Origin: Rhodoferax sp.
GTDB lineage: Bacteria; Pseudomonadota; Gammaproteobacteria; Burkholderiales; Burkholderiaceae_C
Length of the DNA stretch: 64,000 bases
NCBI RefSeq assembly: GCF_030646845.1
Contig: NZ_JAUSLE010000063.1
Coordinates: 124,001 to 188,000, forward strand
Reading direction: 5' to 3'
Shown here piece after piece: positions 1-8,604 of this stretch; within the stretch, counting starts at the first letter, position 1, and the number at the start of each line of letters is the position of its first letter. The translations under genes and the position numbers were made by a program. The notes beneath the pieces were generated by a model. The model ran no database searches, was not told the DNA's origin, and saw only the letters and a program-made list of their open reading frames with translations.

Positions 1-162
1 CAAGCCAACCAGGAAGTCAATGCATCAGACTTGCATGGGAACAGTCCCGATCCCAAGGTCTTTTTGTTGGGCGTGATGAACGACAAGACGATTGAACTTC
101 ATCTGCGCATCGAGGCGGCGAAGGCACTTTTGCCCTATTTCGAGGGACGGGTCGGCAGTTAA
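1..162 (+). CDS. C-terminal end of a phage terminase-small-subunit-like protein (partial, 5' cut by window)
   Basis: Frame 1 is open from the first base to a TAA at 160-162, giving 53 residues without a start in the window. The end of the protein reads FLLGVMNDKTIELHLRIEAA followed by KALLPYFEG. A stretch of the form 'LL.VMND..(D/E)..LRI.AAKALLPY' is what I associate with small phage packaging (terminase small subunit-like) proteins. This is recognition by eye only, and the rest of the protein lies outside the window. The adjacent gene downstream is an unusual helical/HExxH protein, so this edge may be a prophage or effector-bearing accessory segment. Confidence 0.45.
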   Translation, partial: QANQEVNASDLHGNSPDPKVFLLGVMNDKTIELHLRIEAAKALLPYFEGRVGS

Positions 163-636
163 GTGGTTGAAGATCCGCAGATACAGTCTGTGGCTATCTG
201 TCGCGGTTGATCTACATGGTTTTCCAGGTGAATACCGGCTTCAGACTGGCAAGCGACATTCAACTTTCCGCGGCCACCGGCAGGACCCGACCCAAAGCCG
301 GCCTCCGTTAGATCGAAAAGCAGACATCCTCCATAAGCGTTTCCAACGTTGATGCTGTCCGATCAATCAACCTGTGGGAGTGAGAGGGGAGTAGGCAAGC
401 TGACGGATGATGGGTACGAGTGACGAGGTTCGAAAGCCGACCGGCCTAGCTTTAGATTTGGATGGCGGCCTTCTCAAGTCGAAGCCGTGCGTGATTCAAG
501 TTAGGGATGAAGCCGAACCGGGACCTTCGCTGGATTGAGAATTCGCAACGCGGCAACCGTACATCCGCAGCAGAATTTTCCGAAACCGATGCGCATCTCC
601 TTGAGCGTCGTCGCCAATCCGATAATAGGAGTAGTC
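163..636. other. 474 bp without a supported gene
   Basis: Short open frames exist on both strands, but none has a good ribosome site, sensible composition or a recognisable product. No tRNA, repeat or terminator was recognised. The region presumably holds the promoter of the gene starting at 637. The only clear signal is the AGGAG ribosome-binding site at 627-631. Confidence 0.5.
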
Positions 637-2412
637 ATGCCATCACATTCCAGTGCGGCGCCTGCAGGGCCGTTGGTTGGTACTGCGATGCCTCTGTCAC
701 AGATCACGCCGGCCCGTTTTGGCATGCTGGTGTCCAGTGCAGTGGCGCAATCAGCACTACTCGGCAAAATGCTGACAGCGCGGCTGACGGCGGATCAAAG
801 CGACAAGGAAATGGCTCCGTACGTGGCCATTGTCTTGGCCTCGTCAAAGAAGACTGGCAACACAGACCTGCTGCACAGGGTCGTCGCAAGAATGATCACG
901 TTGCGCCGGCACAATCTGCTGCTGGCCACTGCCTACTTGGTGGGGCGCGACACCGGCAAGGCGGTACTGGATCAGATTTGGGAGCCCAATGAGAAGGCCG
1001 CGGTGCTACACGTGTTCGCACAGGTAAGTAGAACGATGCTGCGTCAGGGGAGCGCTGGAAGCGCGAATACTGGGCCGCGACTTGCGTTTTCGTTGGGTGG
1101 CTGGATCGCCGATAGGTGGGACGACGTCGAGGACGCGATCGCCGCCGTAGTCGATGTCGCTCAGGCGGCAGTGGACGCCGCGACTCAATTTGCCAACGAC
1201 GTGCTGGACAAGGCACTTGATTTGGCTTCCGCATTGCAGTCGCTTGTCGATGAATCCATCGACGCCCTCGCGGCGTTCGCAGATACGCTTATTGATGCTG
1301 GAAAGACCGTTGGCGACGTGCTGTCGGCGGCGCTAGAAGTCTCGGGGGAGATGCTCGAAAAGATGGTTCAGGCAGTTGCCGCAGTGAAGGAGCGGGCCCT
1401 AGACGCCATCGATTGGGTGGCTGCGCATACCGGCTCCATCGGTAGCGTCGTCGGTGCGCTGTTGAAGGCTGCTGTGTTACCGCTTGCCATCGTCGAACGG
1501 GCTTTGATAGCAGGCGTGGCCATCCTCGAAGTCAGTCGGACCCTGATAGCTGCGGCTGGCTCCCTGGCCAACTACATGGAACAGCTTGTCCACGCAGTAG
1601 CCGATACGCTGAAAGCGACACTCAGGTCGATGTTTGACCTGGGCTACAACGTCGCATCGATCATTGGCGAGCTTGCGTCGGCGGTAATGAGTCATCTGAT
1701 CCGGGGACAGTTTCTAGCCGCGCTGGTGGACCTAGGCCACGCGGCGCTCGACCTGCTGAAGGCGGCTTGGACGTTTGGTGGGACGCAACTGGCCATCATC
1801 TTTGCCGGATTCGTTTCGCTGTGGAGTGGACGGCGCCTGACACCGGCCGAACTGGCTGATGCAGTCCGGGTTTACGGTTTCTGGCCCAAGCTGCTAGACG
1901 TGTGGATCGTGCAGGGCTCAATCCCTGCGGATATCGTCGGTCTGATGGAGGACGAACGTCCCTTCACCACGATGTCGACGCTGGTCTTCCCGAGTCCGCC
2001 TCAGCAAGGCGAGTTCGTGCATGAACTGATGCACGTACATCAATTCCTGAGTCAAGGTGCCCTGTACATGGTCGACTCGATGGAGCGCCAGGCACGGCAG
2101 GGAGACGGAGCATACAAGTACAAGCTTGGAGCGCATCCCAATCTGGGGGACTACCACGTCGAGCAACAGGCCCAACTAGTGCAAGACTATTACCTGCTGC
2201 GTTACGTGGAGCAGAGCCGGGACTTCAGGGCCTACCTGCCGTATGTGACGCCGCTGTGCGTGGCCCCGCCGCAGATCGGTACGTCTCAGTTCGAGAAGTG
2301 GGTTCAGAGATGCCCACAGGCGCTGGAGGCCGTTGGCCTGATCAAGCCACCGAGCGATCCGCATGGAGGCTTGGGCCGGGGTCGGGGTACGGGGCGATAC
2401 CAGATTCCTTGA
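637..2412 (+). CDS. Large helical protein with C-terminal HExxH (DUF4157-like) zinc-metalloprotease domain; candidate secreted effector
   Basis: The predicted protein has 591 residues. The start at 637 is chosen because AGGAG sits 5 nt upstream; an in-frame TTG at 535 would add 34 residues without a ribosome site. Residues ~130-400 are a long run of Ala/Val/Leu/Asp-rich amphipathic helices resembling tape-measure or apolipoprotein-like repeats, with hydrophobic patches that could insert in or cross membranes. From ~residue 410 the text reads RRLTPAELADAVRVYG, then FVHELMHVHQF with HExxH at residues 462-466, and later VEQQAQLVQDYY with Glu509 in an ExxA context. That layout (HExxH, then a Glu about 43 residues on) is gluzincin-like. 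It resembles the HELTHVxQ domain known from toxins of contractile injection systems and T6SS cargo. The C-terminus is basic and Gly-rich. No signal peptide is evident. Protease activity and secretion are inferred; the gene stands alone with no visible immunity gene or secretion neighbour. Confidence 0.6.
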   Translation: MPSHSSAAPAGPLVGTAMPLSQITPARFGMLVSSAVAQSALLGKMLTARLTADQSDKEMAPYVAIVLASSKKTGNTDLLHRVVARMITLRRHNLLLATAYLVGRDTGKAVLDQIWEPNEKAAVLHVFAQVSRTMLRQGSAGSANTGPRLAFSLGGWIADRWDDVEDAIAAVVDVAQAAVDAATQFANDVLDKALDLASALQSLVDESIDALAAFADTLIDAGKTVGDVLSAALEVSGEMLEKMVQAVAAVKERALDAIDWVAAHTGSIGSVVGALLKAAVLPLAIVERALIAGVAILEVSRTLIAAAGSLANYMEQLVHAVADTLKATLRSMFDLGYNVASIIGELASAVMSHLIRGQFLAALVDLGHAALDLLKAAWTFGGTQLAIIFAGFVSLWSGRRLTPAELADAVRVYGFWPKLLDVWIVQGSIPADIVGLMEDERPFTTMSTLVFPSPPQQGEFVHELMHVHQFLSQGALYMVDSMERQARQGDGAYKYKLGAHPNLGDYHVEQQAQLVQDYYLLRYVEQSRDFRAYLPYVTPLCVAPPQIGTSQFEKWVQRCPQALEAVGLIKPPSDPHGGLGRGRGTGRYQIP

Positions 2413-2889
2413 ATGGACTCAGCACGCGGTTGCGTAGCCAATGCCATCTTCATTGGCGCTGGACTGTGCTTGCCGCCGGAATTGAAGGGTTTGCATCGCG
2501 CCGTAGTGCTCTCGTAGAGTGGCTGGCCAAGTCGCGAGGGCAACAGTCCAGCCGCTCGATGTGCGGCTTGGAGGGAGATCCAATTGGTATCTGGAGCTTC
2601 GATACGGCCAAGCAATTGGCGGCCACCAGCAGGCAATGTGCTTGACAGGCGGATCGGCCGCCGAGTCCGTGTCCGAAGGTGGCGAACGTCCGCTTGGTGC
2701 GACTTAGCGCAATGACCGTATATGGCCCAACCTGGTACTCCCGATTTCCAGGTGATCGACTGCAACCGCCGCATTCCCATCGCTCAAAAGAACTGAGCTG
2801 ATTTTCGTTCTCCACCTCTCCGTCGCTATTATTTAAATAGCTACCCAAGCATATGCGACGAGGGCTAGAGGCCTAAAACACTCAAAAAC
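2413..2889. other. 477 bp without a supported gene, ending in a dispersed repeat
   Basis: Open frames here are short, overlap one another in several frames and lack ribosome sites. A short string like GLEGDPIGIW in one frame is faintly Rhs-like but isolated. The right end carries a copy of the ~55 bp dispersed repeat (2825-2879), directly beyond the stop codon of the ABC transporter gene on the other strand. An immunity gene for the protein at 637-2412 was looked for here and not found. Confidence 0.45.
2825..2879 (+). repeat. Dispersed ~55 bp palindromic repeat, copy 1
   Basis: This copy has the pattern GCTAT-spacer-ATAGCT, then a CATATG-type centre, then GAGGGCTAGAGGCC. The GCTAT/ATAGC arms can pair. 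It shares this layout with copies at 7681, 23508, 34736, 36341 (opposite orientation) and 56758. It lies just past the 3' end of the minus-strand ABC transporter gene. Confidence 0.75.
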
Positions 2890-4713
2890 CTACTCCGACG
2901 ACTGCTGCAGCGCCCACATCTGTGCATACCTTCCATTCGCCGCCAGCAGCTCCGCATGTGTGCCGCGCTCCAGAATGCGGCCGGCGTCCATCACCAGAAT
3001 TTCGTGCGCATCCACCACCGTGGACAAGCGGTGCGCAATCACCAGCGTGGTCTTGTTTTGCGCCACGCTTTGCAGCTCCGCCTGGATGGCGCGCTCGTTG
3101 GCGGAGTCCAGCGCCGAGGTGGCTTCGTCGAAGATCAGGATCGGCGGGTTTTTCAGCAGGGTGCGGGCAATGGCCACGCGCTGCTTTTCGCCGCCCGACA
3201 GTTTGAGACCACGCTCGCCCACCATGGTGTCGTAGCCTTTTGGCGTGGCACTGATGAAATTGTGAATATGGGCAGCGCGCGCTGCCTCTTCAACTTGCGC
3301 GCGCGTGGCGCCGGGCTGGCCGTAGGCGATGTTGTATTCGACCGTGTCGTTGAACAGCACCGTGTCTTGCGGCACGATGCCAATGGCCTGGCGCACACTG
3401 GCCTGCGTCACCTGCTTGATGTCCTGCCCGTTGATCAAGATCTGGCCCCGCTGAACGTCGTAGAAGCGGAACAGCAGTCGCGCCAGCGTGGACTTGCCCG
3501 AGCCGGAAGGACCGACCACGGCCACGGTCTTGCCGGCCGGAATCTCGAAGCTGATGTCATGCAGGATCGGTCGCGCCGGGTCATACGCAAAATCGACGTG
3601 GCTGAAGGTGACATTGGCGCCATTCACCTGGAGCGGCTGCGCGCCGGGCACATCGGCAATTTCACGCTCGCGCTCCATCAGGGTGAACATCTTGTCCAGG
3701 TCCGTCAGGCTCTGCTTGATCTCGCGGTACAGCACGCCGAGAAAGCCCAGCGGAATGTAGAGCTGGATCATGAATGCGTTGACCATCACCAGGTCACCCA
3801 GCGTCATGCGGCCATCGACCACGCCCTGGGTGGCACGCCAGAGCATGGCGATCAGGCCGGTGGCGATGATGAGTTGCTGGCCGGTGTTGAGCAGGCTCAG
3901 TGTGCGCTGGCTCTTGAGGGAGGCCAGGCGGAATTTCTCCAGGTTCTCGTCGTAGCGTCTGGCTTCGAACTCTTCGTTGTTGAAGTATTTGACGGTCTCG
4001 AAGTTCAGCAGCGAGTCGATGGCACGGCTGTGGGCCTTGGAGTCCAGCTCGTTCATCTGCTTGCGAAACTTGGTGCGCCACTCGGTCACACTGACGGTGA
4101 AGGTGATGTAGAACACCAGTGCAATGATGGTGATCAGGGCAAACCAGACATCAAACTTGATGGCCAGGTAGGTCAGCACCATGGCCACTTCGATCAGCGT
4201 GGGGATGATGCTGTACAGCGAATAGGAGATCAGCGAGTTGACCGCCCGCGTGCCGCGTTCGATGTCACGCGTCAGGCCACCGGTCTGGCGCTCCAGGTGA
4301 AAACGCAGGCTCAAGGCATGCAGGTGGCGAAACACCTGCAGCGAAATCGTGCGCGACGCCCCTTCGGTGGCCTTGGCAAACACCAGTTCGCGCAACTCGG
4401 TGAACAAGGTGGTGGACAGGCGCAACAACCCGTAGGCAAACAACAGCGCCACAGGTACCACCAGCAGGGCACTGGCATCGATGCCCGCCTTGGGGTTCAT
4501 CGTGTCTACCAGTTCCTTGAGCAGCAAGGGCACGCTGACGTTGGCCATCTTGGCGCCCACCATGAACGCCAGCGCCGCCATCACGCGCCATTTGTATTCC
4601 CACAAATAGGGAAACAGGCGTTTGAGCGTGGCCCAGTCGGAACGGGGGGCAGCGGGGGTAGACGCCGAGGTGGCGCCGGGATGGGAGTGGGTGAGTTCGC
4701 CAGAGCGGCGCAT
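2890..4713 (-). CDS. ATM1/HMT1-type ABC exporter, fused permease and ATPase
   Basis: The predicted protein has 607 residues. The N-terminal ~330 residues form a six-helix ABC exporter membrane domain. The C-terminal ATPase domain has Walker A GPSGSGKST, signature LSGGEKQRVAIARTLL, Walker B ILIFDEATSALD and the H-loop in VIAHRLSTV. The family (ATM1/HMT1, sometimes annotated with iron-sulfur or heavy-metal export) exports glutathione-linked sulfur species or metal conjugates across the inner membrane. The start at 4713 (MRRSGEL) is preferred over an upstream codon at 4791 because the latter would overlap the divergent thioesterase gene. The substrate cannot be read from the sequence. Confidence 0.9.
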   Translation of the reverse strand: MRRSGELTHSHPGATSASTPAAPRSDWATLKRLFPYLWEYKWRVMAALAFMVGAKMANVSVPLLLKELVDTMNPKAGIDASALLVVPVALLFAYGLLRLSTTLFTELRELVFAKATEGASRTISLQVFRHLHALSLRFHLERQTGGLTRDIERGTRAVNSLISYSLYSIIPTLIEVAMVLTYLAIKFDVWFALITIIALVFYITFTVSVTEWRTKFRKQMNELDSKAHSRAIDSLLNFETVKYFNNEEFEARRYDENLEKFRLASLKSQRTLSLLNTGQQLIIATGLIAMLWRATQGVVDGRMTLGDLVMVNAFMIQLYIPLGFLGVLYREIKQSLTDLDKMFTLMEREREIADVPGAQPLQVNGANVTFSHVDFAYDPARPILHDISFEIPAGKTVAVVGPSGSGKSTLARLLFRFYDVQRGQILINGQDIKQVTQASVRQAIGIVPQDTVLFNDTVEYNIAYGQPGATRAQVEEAARAAHIHNFISATPKGYDTMVGERGLKLSGGEKQRVAIARTLLKNPPILIFDEATSALDSANERAIQAELQSVAQNKTTLVIAHRLSTVVDAHEILVMDAGRILERGTHAELLAANGRYAQMWALQQSSE

Positions 4714-4754
4714 GGGTGGACAATCAGGTGGCTTAAACAACCTAGATTGTGCCA

Positions 4755-5195
4755 ATGTCTGAAGACCCAAGCCCCAACCCCGCCACGTCAAGCCGTGGCG
4801 CCAACGTCCAGCTACCGACCGACCAGGAACTGGTGCTCAAGGTCATTCCCATGCCCGGCGACTGCAACGCCAATGGCGACATCTTTGGTGGCTGGGTCAT
4901 GGCGCAGGTCGATCTGGCGGGCGCCGTGGTGCCGGCCCGCTATGTGAAGGGCCGCATGGCCACCGTGGCGGTGAACGAATTTGTCTTCAAGCAGCCGGTG
5001 CGCGTCGGCGATATTCTGTCGTTTTTCGCTAAGCTCACGCGCATTGGCCGGACCTCGATCACGGTCAAGATTGAGGTCTTTGCCGAGCGTTTCGGCTCAA
5101 CCAATGAATATGCCAAGGTCACGGAAGCGTCCCTCACCTACGTGGCGATTGACGAAAACGGCAAGCCGCGGGAAGTGCCCCAAAAGCTGATTTGA
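4755..5195 (+). CDS. yciA: YciA-like hotdog-fold acyl-CoA thioesterase
   Basis: The protein has 146 residues from the ATG at 4755; a GTG two codons upstream is also possible. It is a single hotdog domain with the family signature around MPGDCNANGDIFGGWVMAQ, followed by GRMATVAVNEFVF and RIGRTSITVKIEVFAER. YciA enzymes hydrolyse a broad range of acyl-CoAs in the cytoplasm and help recycle free CoA. The gene is divergent from the ABC exporter, with about 40 bp between the chosen starts, so the two probably share a regulatory region. Confidence 0.88.
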   Translation: MSEDPSPNPATSSRGANVQLPTDQELVLKVIPMPGDCNANGDIFGGWVMAQVDLAGAVVPARYVKGRMATVAVNEFVFKQPVRVGDILSFFAKLTRIGRTSITVKIEVFAERFGSTNEYAKVTEASLTYVAIDENGKPREVPQKLI

Positions 5196-5230
5196 CGCGG
5201 CAGCGGTTGAAGAAAAGCCGTCGGCAGCGT

Positions 5231-6514
5231 TCAATTGCGCTCTTGTGCCTGCGCCTGCGGCTTTGACCGCCCCAGGCGCCACCCGAGCACGGCCCACACC
5301 ACGGCCACCGGTGCGGCGATCAGCGCGATGGCACCGGTCGCCAGGCCAAGCGCAGCGAAACCGGCGTAGGCCCAGCCACTGACCAAGTCGCCGCCGCGAT
5401 AGATAGCGGCATCGATGAAGGCCTTGGATTTGTAACGTTGTTCGCGGCTGACACGGGTGAACAGCACTTCACGCGCCGGCTTGGCGAGTGCGTGGCGGCT
5501 GCTGTCGTAGAGCACGCGGACCACCATCAGCGCGGTCAGTGTGATCGCGGTCGGTGCCGCGCCAAGCAGCAAAAAACCGAGCGCGGCCACGCCTGGCAGC
5601 AGCGCCAGCGTCAGGCCAATACCGAGTCGGGCCAGGATGGGCGCGGTGAGAAATGCTTGTGTGACGATGGTGACCGCGTTGACGGCGAGATCGATGCGGG
5701 CCAGAAACGCCCGGCGCAGCGCCCGGTCAGTGATGGATTCGCCAACGAGATGGGCCTGCACAAAATACAGGACGGTCGAGGCAAAGGTCATCAGCAATAT
5801 CCATAGCGCGATGTTGCGCAGCGCAGGGTCGCGCCAGACCGGGCCGAGGCCGCTCCAGGCACTGCCACCGATGGTTTGTTCGGGCTCGCGGTTCAGCGTT
5901 TCGGGGGCGTGCGCGGCGCGACGATCGAGCGCGCGGGCCAGCCAGCAGGCGCCTTCCAGCGGCGGCACCGCCAACAACAACAGCAGAAAAACCGGCAGGT
6001 GCGGCGCCAGCGCAGCGGTGCTGGCCGATCCGACAAGACCGCCGAGCGACGAGCCGACGGCGATGAACCCGAACAGCCGCTTGCCCTGTTCGTCGCGAAA
6101 CAGGTCGACGACAAGACCCCAGAACACAGTGACCACGAACAACGCAAAGACGCTGGTCCACACATAGAACACCCGGTCAATCCAGAGCCGCGCCGATTCA
6201 GGTAGCAGCATGAGTGCAGCATAAAAGGCGATCAGGTTGACGGCAAAAAAGCGGTTGGCGAGCGGAACAAAGACGCCACGGGGCAGCCGTGCCACCGCCG
6301 CCGAGTACAGCGGCACGGCCAGCAGCATCACGAAGAACACCGCTGTCCACAAGAGTTGCAGGTTGCCCCGGTCGGCGGCGCTGATCTCGTCGCGCACCGG
6401 TCGCAACAGGTAGTAGGCGAACAGGATGCAAAAGCCGTAGGCGGTGGCGAGCAGCAGCGGCACGGTTTCGCCGGGACGCACCGGCACTGCTCGCCGGAAC
6501 AGGGTGGTCAGCAT
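5231..6514 (-). CDS. NTP/NDP exchange transporter-like membrane protein (Tlc/AAA superfamily, MFS-like)
   Basis: The protein has 427 residues with about ten to twelve hydrophobic segments. Near the N-terminus is FAYYLLRPVRDEISAADRGN; the motif YYLLRPVRDE is typical of bacterial relatives of the rickettsial/chlamydial ATP:ADP translocases. Free-living relatives are usually of unknown substrate and are annotated as NTP/NDP exchange or MFS transporters. It lies 18 nt downstream of the aldo/keto reductase gene on the same strand, so co-transcription is likely. Real nucleotide exchange is doubtful without biochemical evidence. Confidence 0.75.
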   Translation of the reverse strand: MLTTLFRRAVPVRPGETVPLLLATAYGFCILFAYYLLRPVRDEISAADRGNLQLLWTAVFFVMLLAVPLYSAAVARLPRGVFVPLANRFFAVNLIAFYAALMLLPESARLWIDRVFYVWTSVFALFVVTVFWGLVVDLFRDEQGKRLFGFIAVGSSLGGLVGSASTAALAPHLPVFLLLLLAVPPLEGACWLARALDRRAAHAPETLNREPEQTIGGSAWSGLGPVWRDPALRNIALWILLMTFASTVLYFVQAHLVGESITDRALRRAFLARIDLAVNAVTIVTQAFLTAPILARLGIGLTLALLPGVAALGFLLLGAAPTAITLTALMVVRVLYDSSRHALAKPAREVLFTRVSREQRYKSKAFIDAAIYRGGDLVSGWAYAGFAALGLATGAIALIAAPVAVVWAVLGWRLGRSKPQAQAQERN

Positions 6515-6532
6515 CGATCAGCCGTCCACGAC

Positions 6533-7537
6533 TCAGACGCCAAACCACTCGGCGTGACGGCGCCAGAAGGCAGCATCGGGGATGCGGCCAGTAGCGGCAC
6601 GGGCGTTGTCGGCCATGTGCTCGGGGCGGCTGGTACCGGGAATCGCGCAGGTCACTGCGGGCTGGCTGAGCACAAACTTGAGCAGCAACTGCGCCCAACT
6701 GGTCGCACCGACCTCGCCCGCCCAGGGCGGCAGCGGCCGGTCGCGCAAGCGCTGCAGCAACCCGCCGCCGCCAAAGGGCCGGTTGATCAGCACCGCCATG
6801 CCGCGCTCGGCCGCCAGCGGCAGGATGCGCTGCCCGGCGTCGCGCTCATCCAGCGAATAGTTGACCTGCACAAAGTCAAAGCGCTCCGTGCGCATGACCG
6901 CTTCAAGTTCACCGTAGGCGACAGGTGTGTAGTGGGTGATGCCAAGGTAGCGAATCCGTCCGGCGGCTTTCCAGTCGCGCAGCGTGGCGAGCTGCGTTCG
7001 CCAGTCGACCAGATTGTGAATTTGCATCAGCTCGATCCACTCGGTTTGCAGGAGGCGTAGCGAGTCGTTCATTTGGCGCAGGCCTTCGGCACGGCCGCGC
7101 GTCCACACTTTGGTCGCGACGAACGCCTTGTTACGGCTGTTGGCGGCAGCGAGCAGCTCGCCGGCCACTGCTTCGGCGCGGCCGTACATCGGCGAGCTGT
7201 CGATCACCGAGCCGCCAGCGTCGAACAAGGCCTGCAACACGGCGGGCAGACGGCGGTATTCGGCGGAACCGGGGGCTGCGTCGAAGCCCTGCCAGGTGCC
7301 AAGGCCGATAACTGGCAGCGCTTCGCCGCTGGCCGGAATCGGGCGGGTGAGCATGGGCATGGTCTGCGGTTTCGTGGGGCCATCCGGCGCCGGAGGCGCG
7401 GCTCCCTGCGCATGCAGCGGGCCAGCAGCGCCGGCCATGGCCAGCGTGGCGCCACCGGCAGCCAGCCGCAGGAAATCTGCCCGGCGCATCCCAACGGGTG
7501 CACAGGACGGTTCGTGGTGACGAGGTGGCAAATTCAT
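6533..7537 (-). CDS. Tat-exported aldo/keto reductase
   Basis: The protein has 334 residues. The start at 7537 has GGGAGG just upstream; longer in-frame starts lack one. Residues ~17-45 form a twin-arginine signal (MRRADFLRLAAGG, then an Ala-rich stretch ending PLHAQG). The aldo/keto reductase TIM barrel follows, with likely catalytic residues Tyr in SPMYGRAE, Lys in FVATKVWT and His in MQIHNLVDW. A twin-arginine signal implies a folded, cofactor-loaded enzyme delivered to the periplasm, which is unusual for an NADPH-dependent fold. The next gene downstream encodes a transporter of the nucleotide-exchange superfamily, although a link is speculative. Confidence 0.85.
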   Translation of the reverse strand: MNLPPRHHEPSCAPVGMRRADFLRLAAGGATLAMAGAAGPLHAQGAAPPAPDGPTKPQTMPMLTRPIPASGEALPVIGLGTWQGFDAAPGSAEYRRLPAVLQALFDAGGSVIDSSPMYGRAEAVAGELLAAANSRNKAFVATKVWTRGRAEGLRQMNDSLRLLQTEWIELMQIHNLVDWRTQLATLRDWKAAGRIRYLGITHYTPVAYGELEAVMRTERFDFVQVNYSLDERDAGQRILPLAAERGMAVLINRPFGGGGLLQRLRDRPLPPWAGEVGATSWAQLLLKFVLSQPAVTCAIPGTSRPEHMADNARAATGRIPDAAFWRRHAEWFGV

Positions 7538-7680
7538 GGAGCCTCCCGGATTCGATGGCACCCGATGCAACGGGCGATGCCAGCTAGGACCGCGAAAGCG
7601 GCTGCCGAGTTCCATCGCGCCGCTTCTATGGACCCAACGCAACGGCCTGCATCAGGTGGGCCGGCGAGCCGGCCCACAAA

Positions 7681-7737
7681 TGCTATCTATTCAATAGCTA
7701 CTAGCGCATATTGCATAAGGGCTAGCGGCCAATTTCA
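7681..7737 (+). repeat. Dispersed ~55 bp palindromic repeat, copy 2
   Basis: The pattern is TGCTAT-spacer-AATAGCTACTAGCGCATATT, then AAGGGCTAGCGGCC. It abuts the stop codon (7738-7740) of the minus-strand crotonase gene, in the same position relative to that gene as copies 1 and 3 have to theirs. Confidence 0.75.
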
Positions 7738-8553
7738 TTAAAACTTTCCGTGCCGACCGCCGCCGGCAGCAAAGCGCACCGCCCCCTGCAATCCTTCATC
7801 AATGCACTGCTTGCCACGCTCCCACTCCTGGTGCAGGGCCTCAGGCAGCGGCAAGTCCCACTGGGCGTAGGCACTCATGCGGTCGGCGAGCATGGTCTTC
7901 TGCGGGAAGCTGGCCAGCTGCTGCGCCAGCGCCAGTGCCGCCTCCAGCGCCTGGCCCGTAGGCACCACCCGGTTGCACAGGCCCATTTGCAGTGCTTCGG
8001 CTGCGTCCACTTTGCGCCCGGTGAGAATCAGATCCATGGCGTGCCCCATACCGACCAGCCGCGGCAGGCGCACCGTGCCGCCATCGATCAGCGGCACACC
8101 AAAGCGGCGGCAGAACACGCCAAAGTAAGCGTCCTCCTCCATGACCCGCATGTCGCACCACAGCGCCAGCTCCATGCCACCAGCCACCGCGGCACCGCTG
8201 ACGGCGGCAATCACCGGCTTGGACAACAGCAAACGCGACGGCCCCATCGGGCCCAGCGGACCGGGTGGCACACAGTCGTCCGGCGAGAACGCCAACCCCG
8301 CCAGCGGGCTCTGCTGATCTGCATCGGCCTGTTGCGCCAGACGGGCACCGGCCTGCAAATCCCATCCCGCGCAAAAGTGGCCATGGGCACCGTGAAATAC
8401 GGCCACACGCGCCGCTTCATCGGCGTCAAACGCCAGAAAGGCCGCGTGCAGCTTACGGGCCGTGGCCGCGTCCACAGCATTGCGCACGTCGGGACGATTC
8501 AGTGTCACGACGGTGATGGCACCATGCTGACAGATATCAACTGAGTTGTTCAT
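7738..8553 (-). CDS. Crotonase / enoyl-CoA hydratase-isomerase family protein
   Basis: The protein has 271 residues from the ATG at 8553 (MNNSVDICQ). Crotonase features are the oxyanion region HGHFCAGWDLQAG, the second oxyanion loop AAVAGGMELALWCDMRV, and a following VPLIDGGTVRLPRLVGMG. Such enzymes hydrate or isomerise enoyl-CoA thioesters. The gene diverges from the livHMGF operon across a 131 bp region containing palindromes, so shared regulation with the transporter is plausible. The precise substrate is not determinable. Confidence 0.85.
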   Translation of the reverse strand: MNNSVDICQHGAITVVTLNRPDVRNAVDAATARKLHAAFLAFDADEAARVAVFHGAHGHFCAGWDLQAGARLAQQADADQQSPLAGLAFSPDDCVPPGPLGPMGPSRLLLSKPVIAAVSGAAVAGGMELALWCDMRVMEEDAYFGVFCRRFGVPLIDGGTVRLPRLVGMGHAMDLILTGRKVDAAEALQMGLCNRVVPTGQALEAALALAQQLASFPQKTMLADRMSAYAQWDLPLPEALHQEWERGKQCIDEGLQGAVRFAAGGGRHGKF

Positions 8554-8604
8554 GGCGACATGATGCCGGTTTCTGCGATTAACTGCATTCACCTGTCGCT
8601 TGCC

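Noticed and set aside
163..636. tRNA or attachment site near the phage-like fragment
   Set aside because: No cloverleaf or direct repeat could be recognised by eye.
2413..2645. Rhs-like string GLEGDPIGIW
   Set aside because: Isolated short match without the surrounding Rhs repeats; treated as chance.
2956..4947. A 663-codon open frame on the plus strand
   Set aside because: It is antisense to the ABC exporter gene, rich in Gln/His/Arg as expected for a shadow frame, and has no family features.
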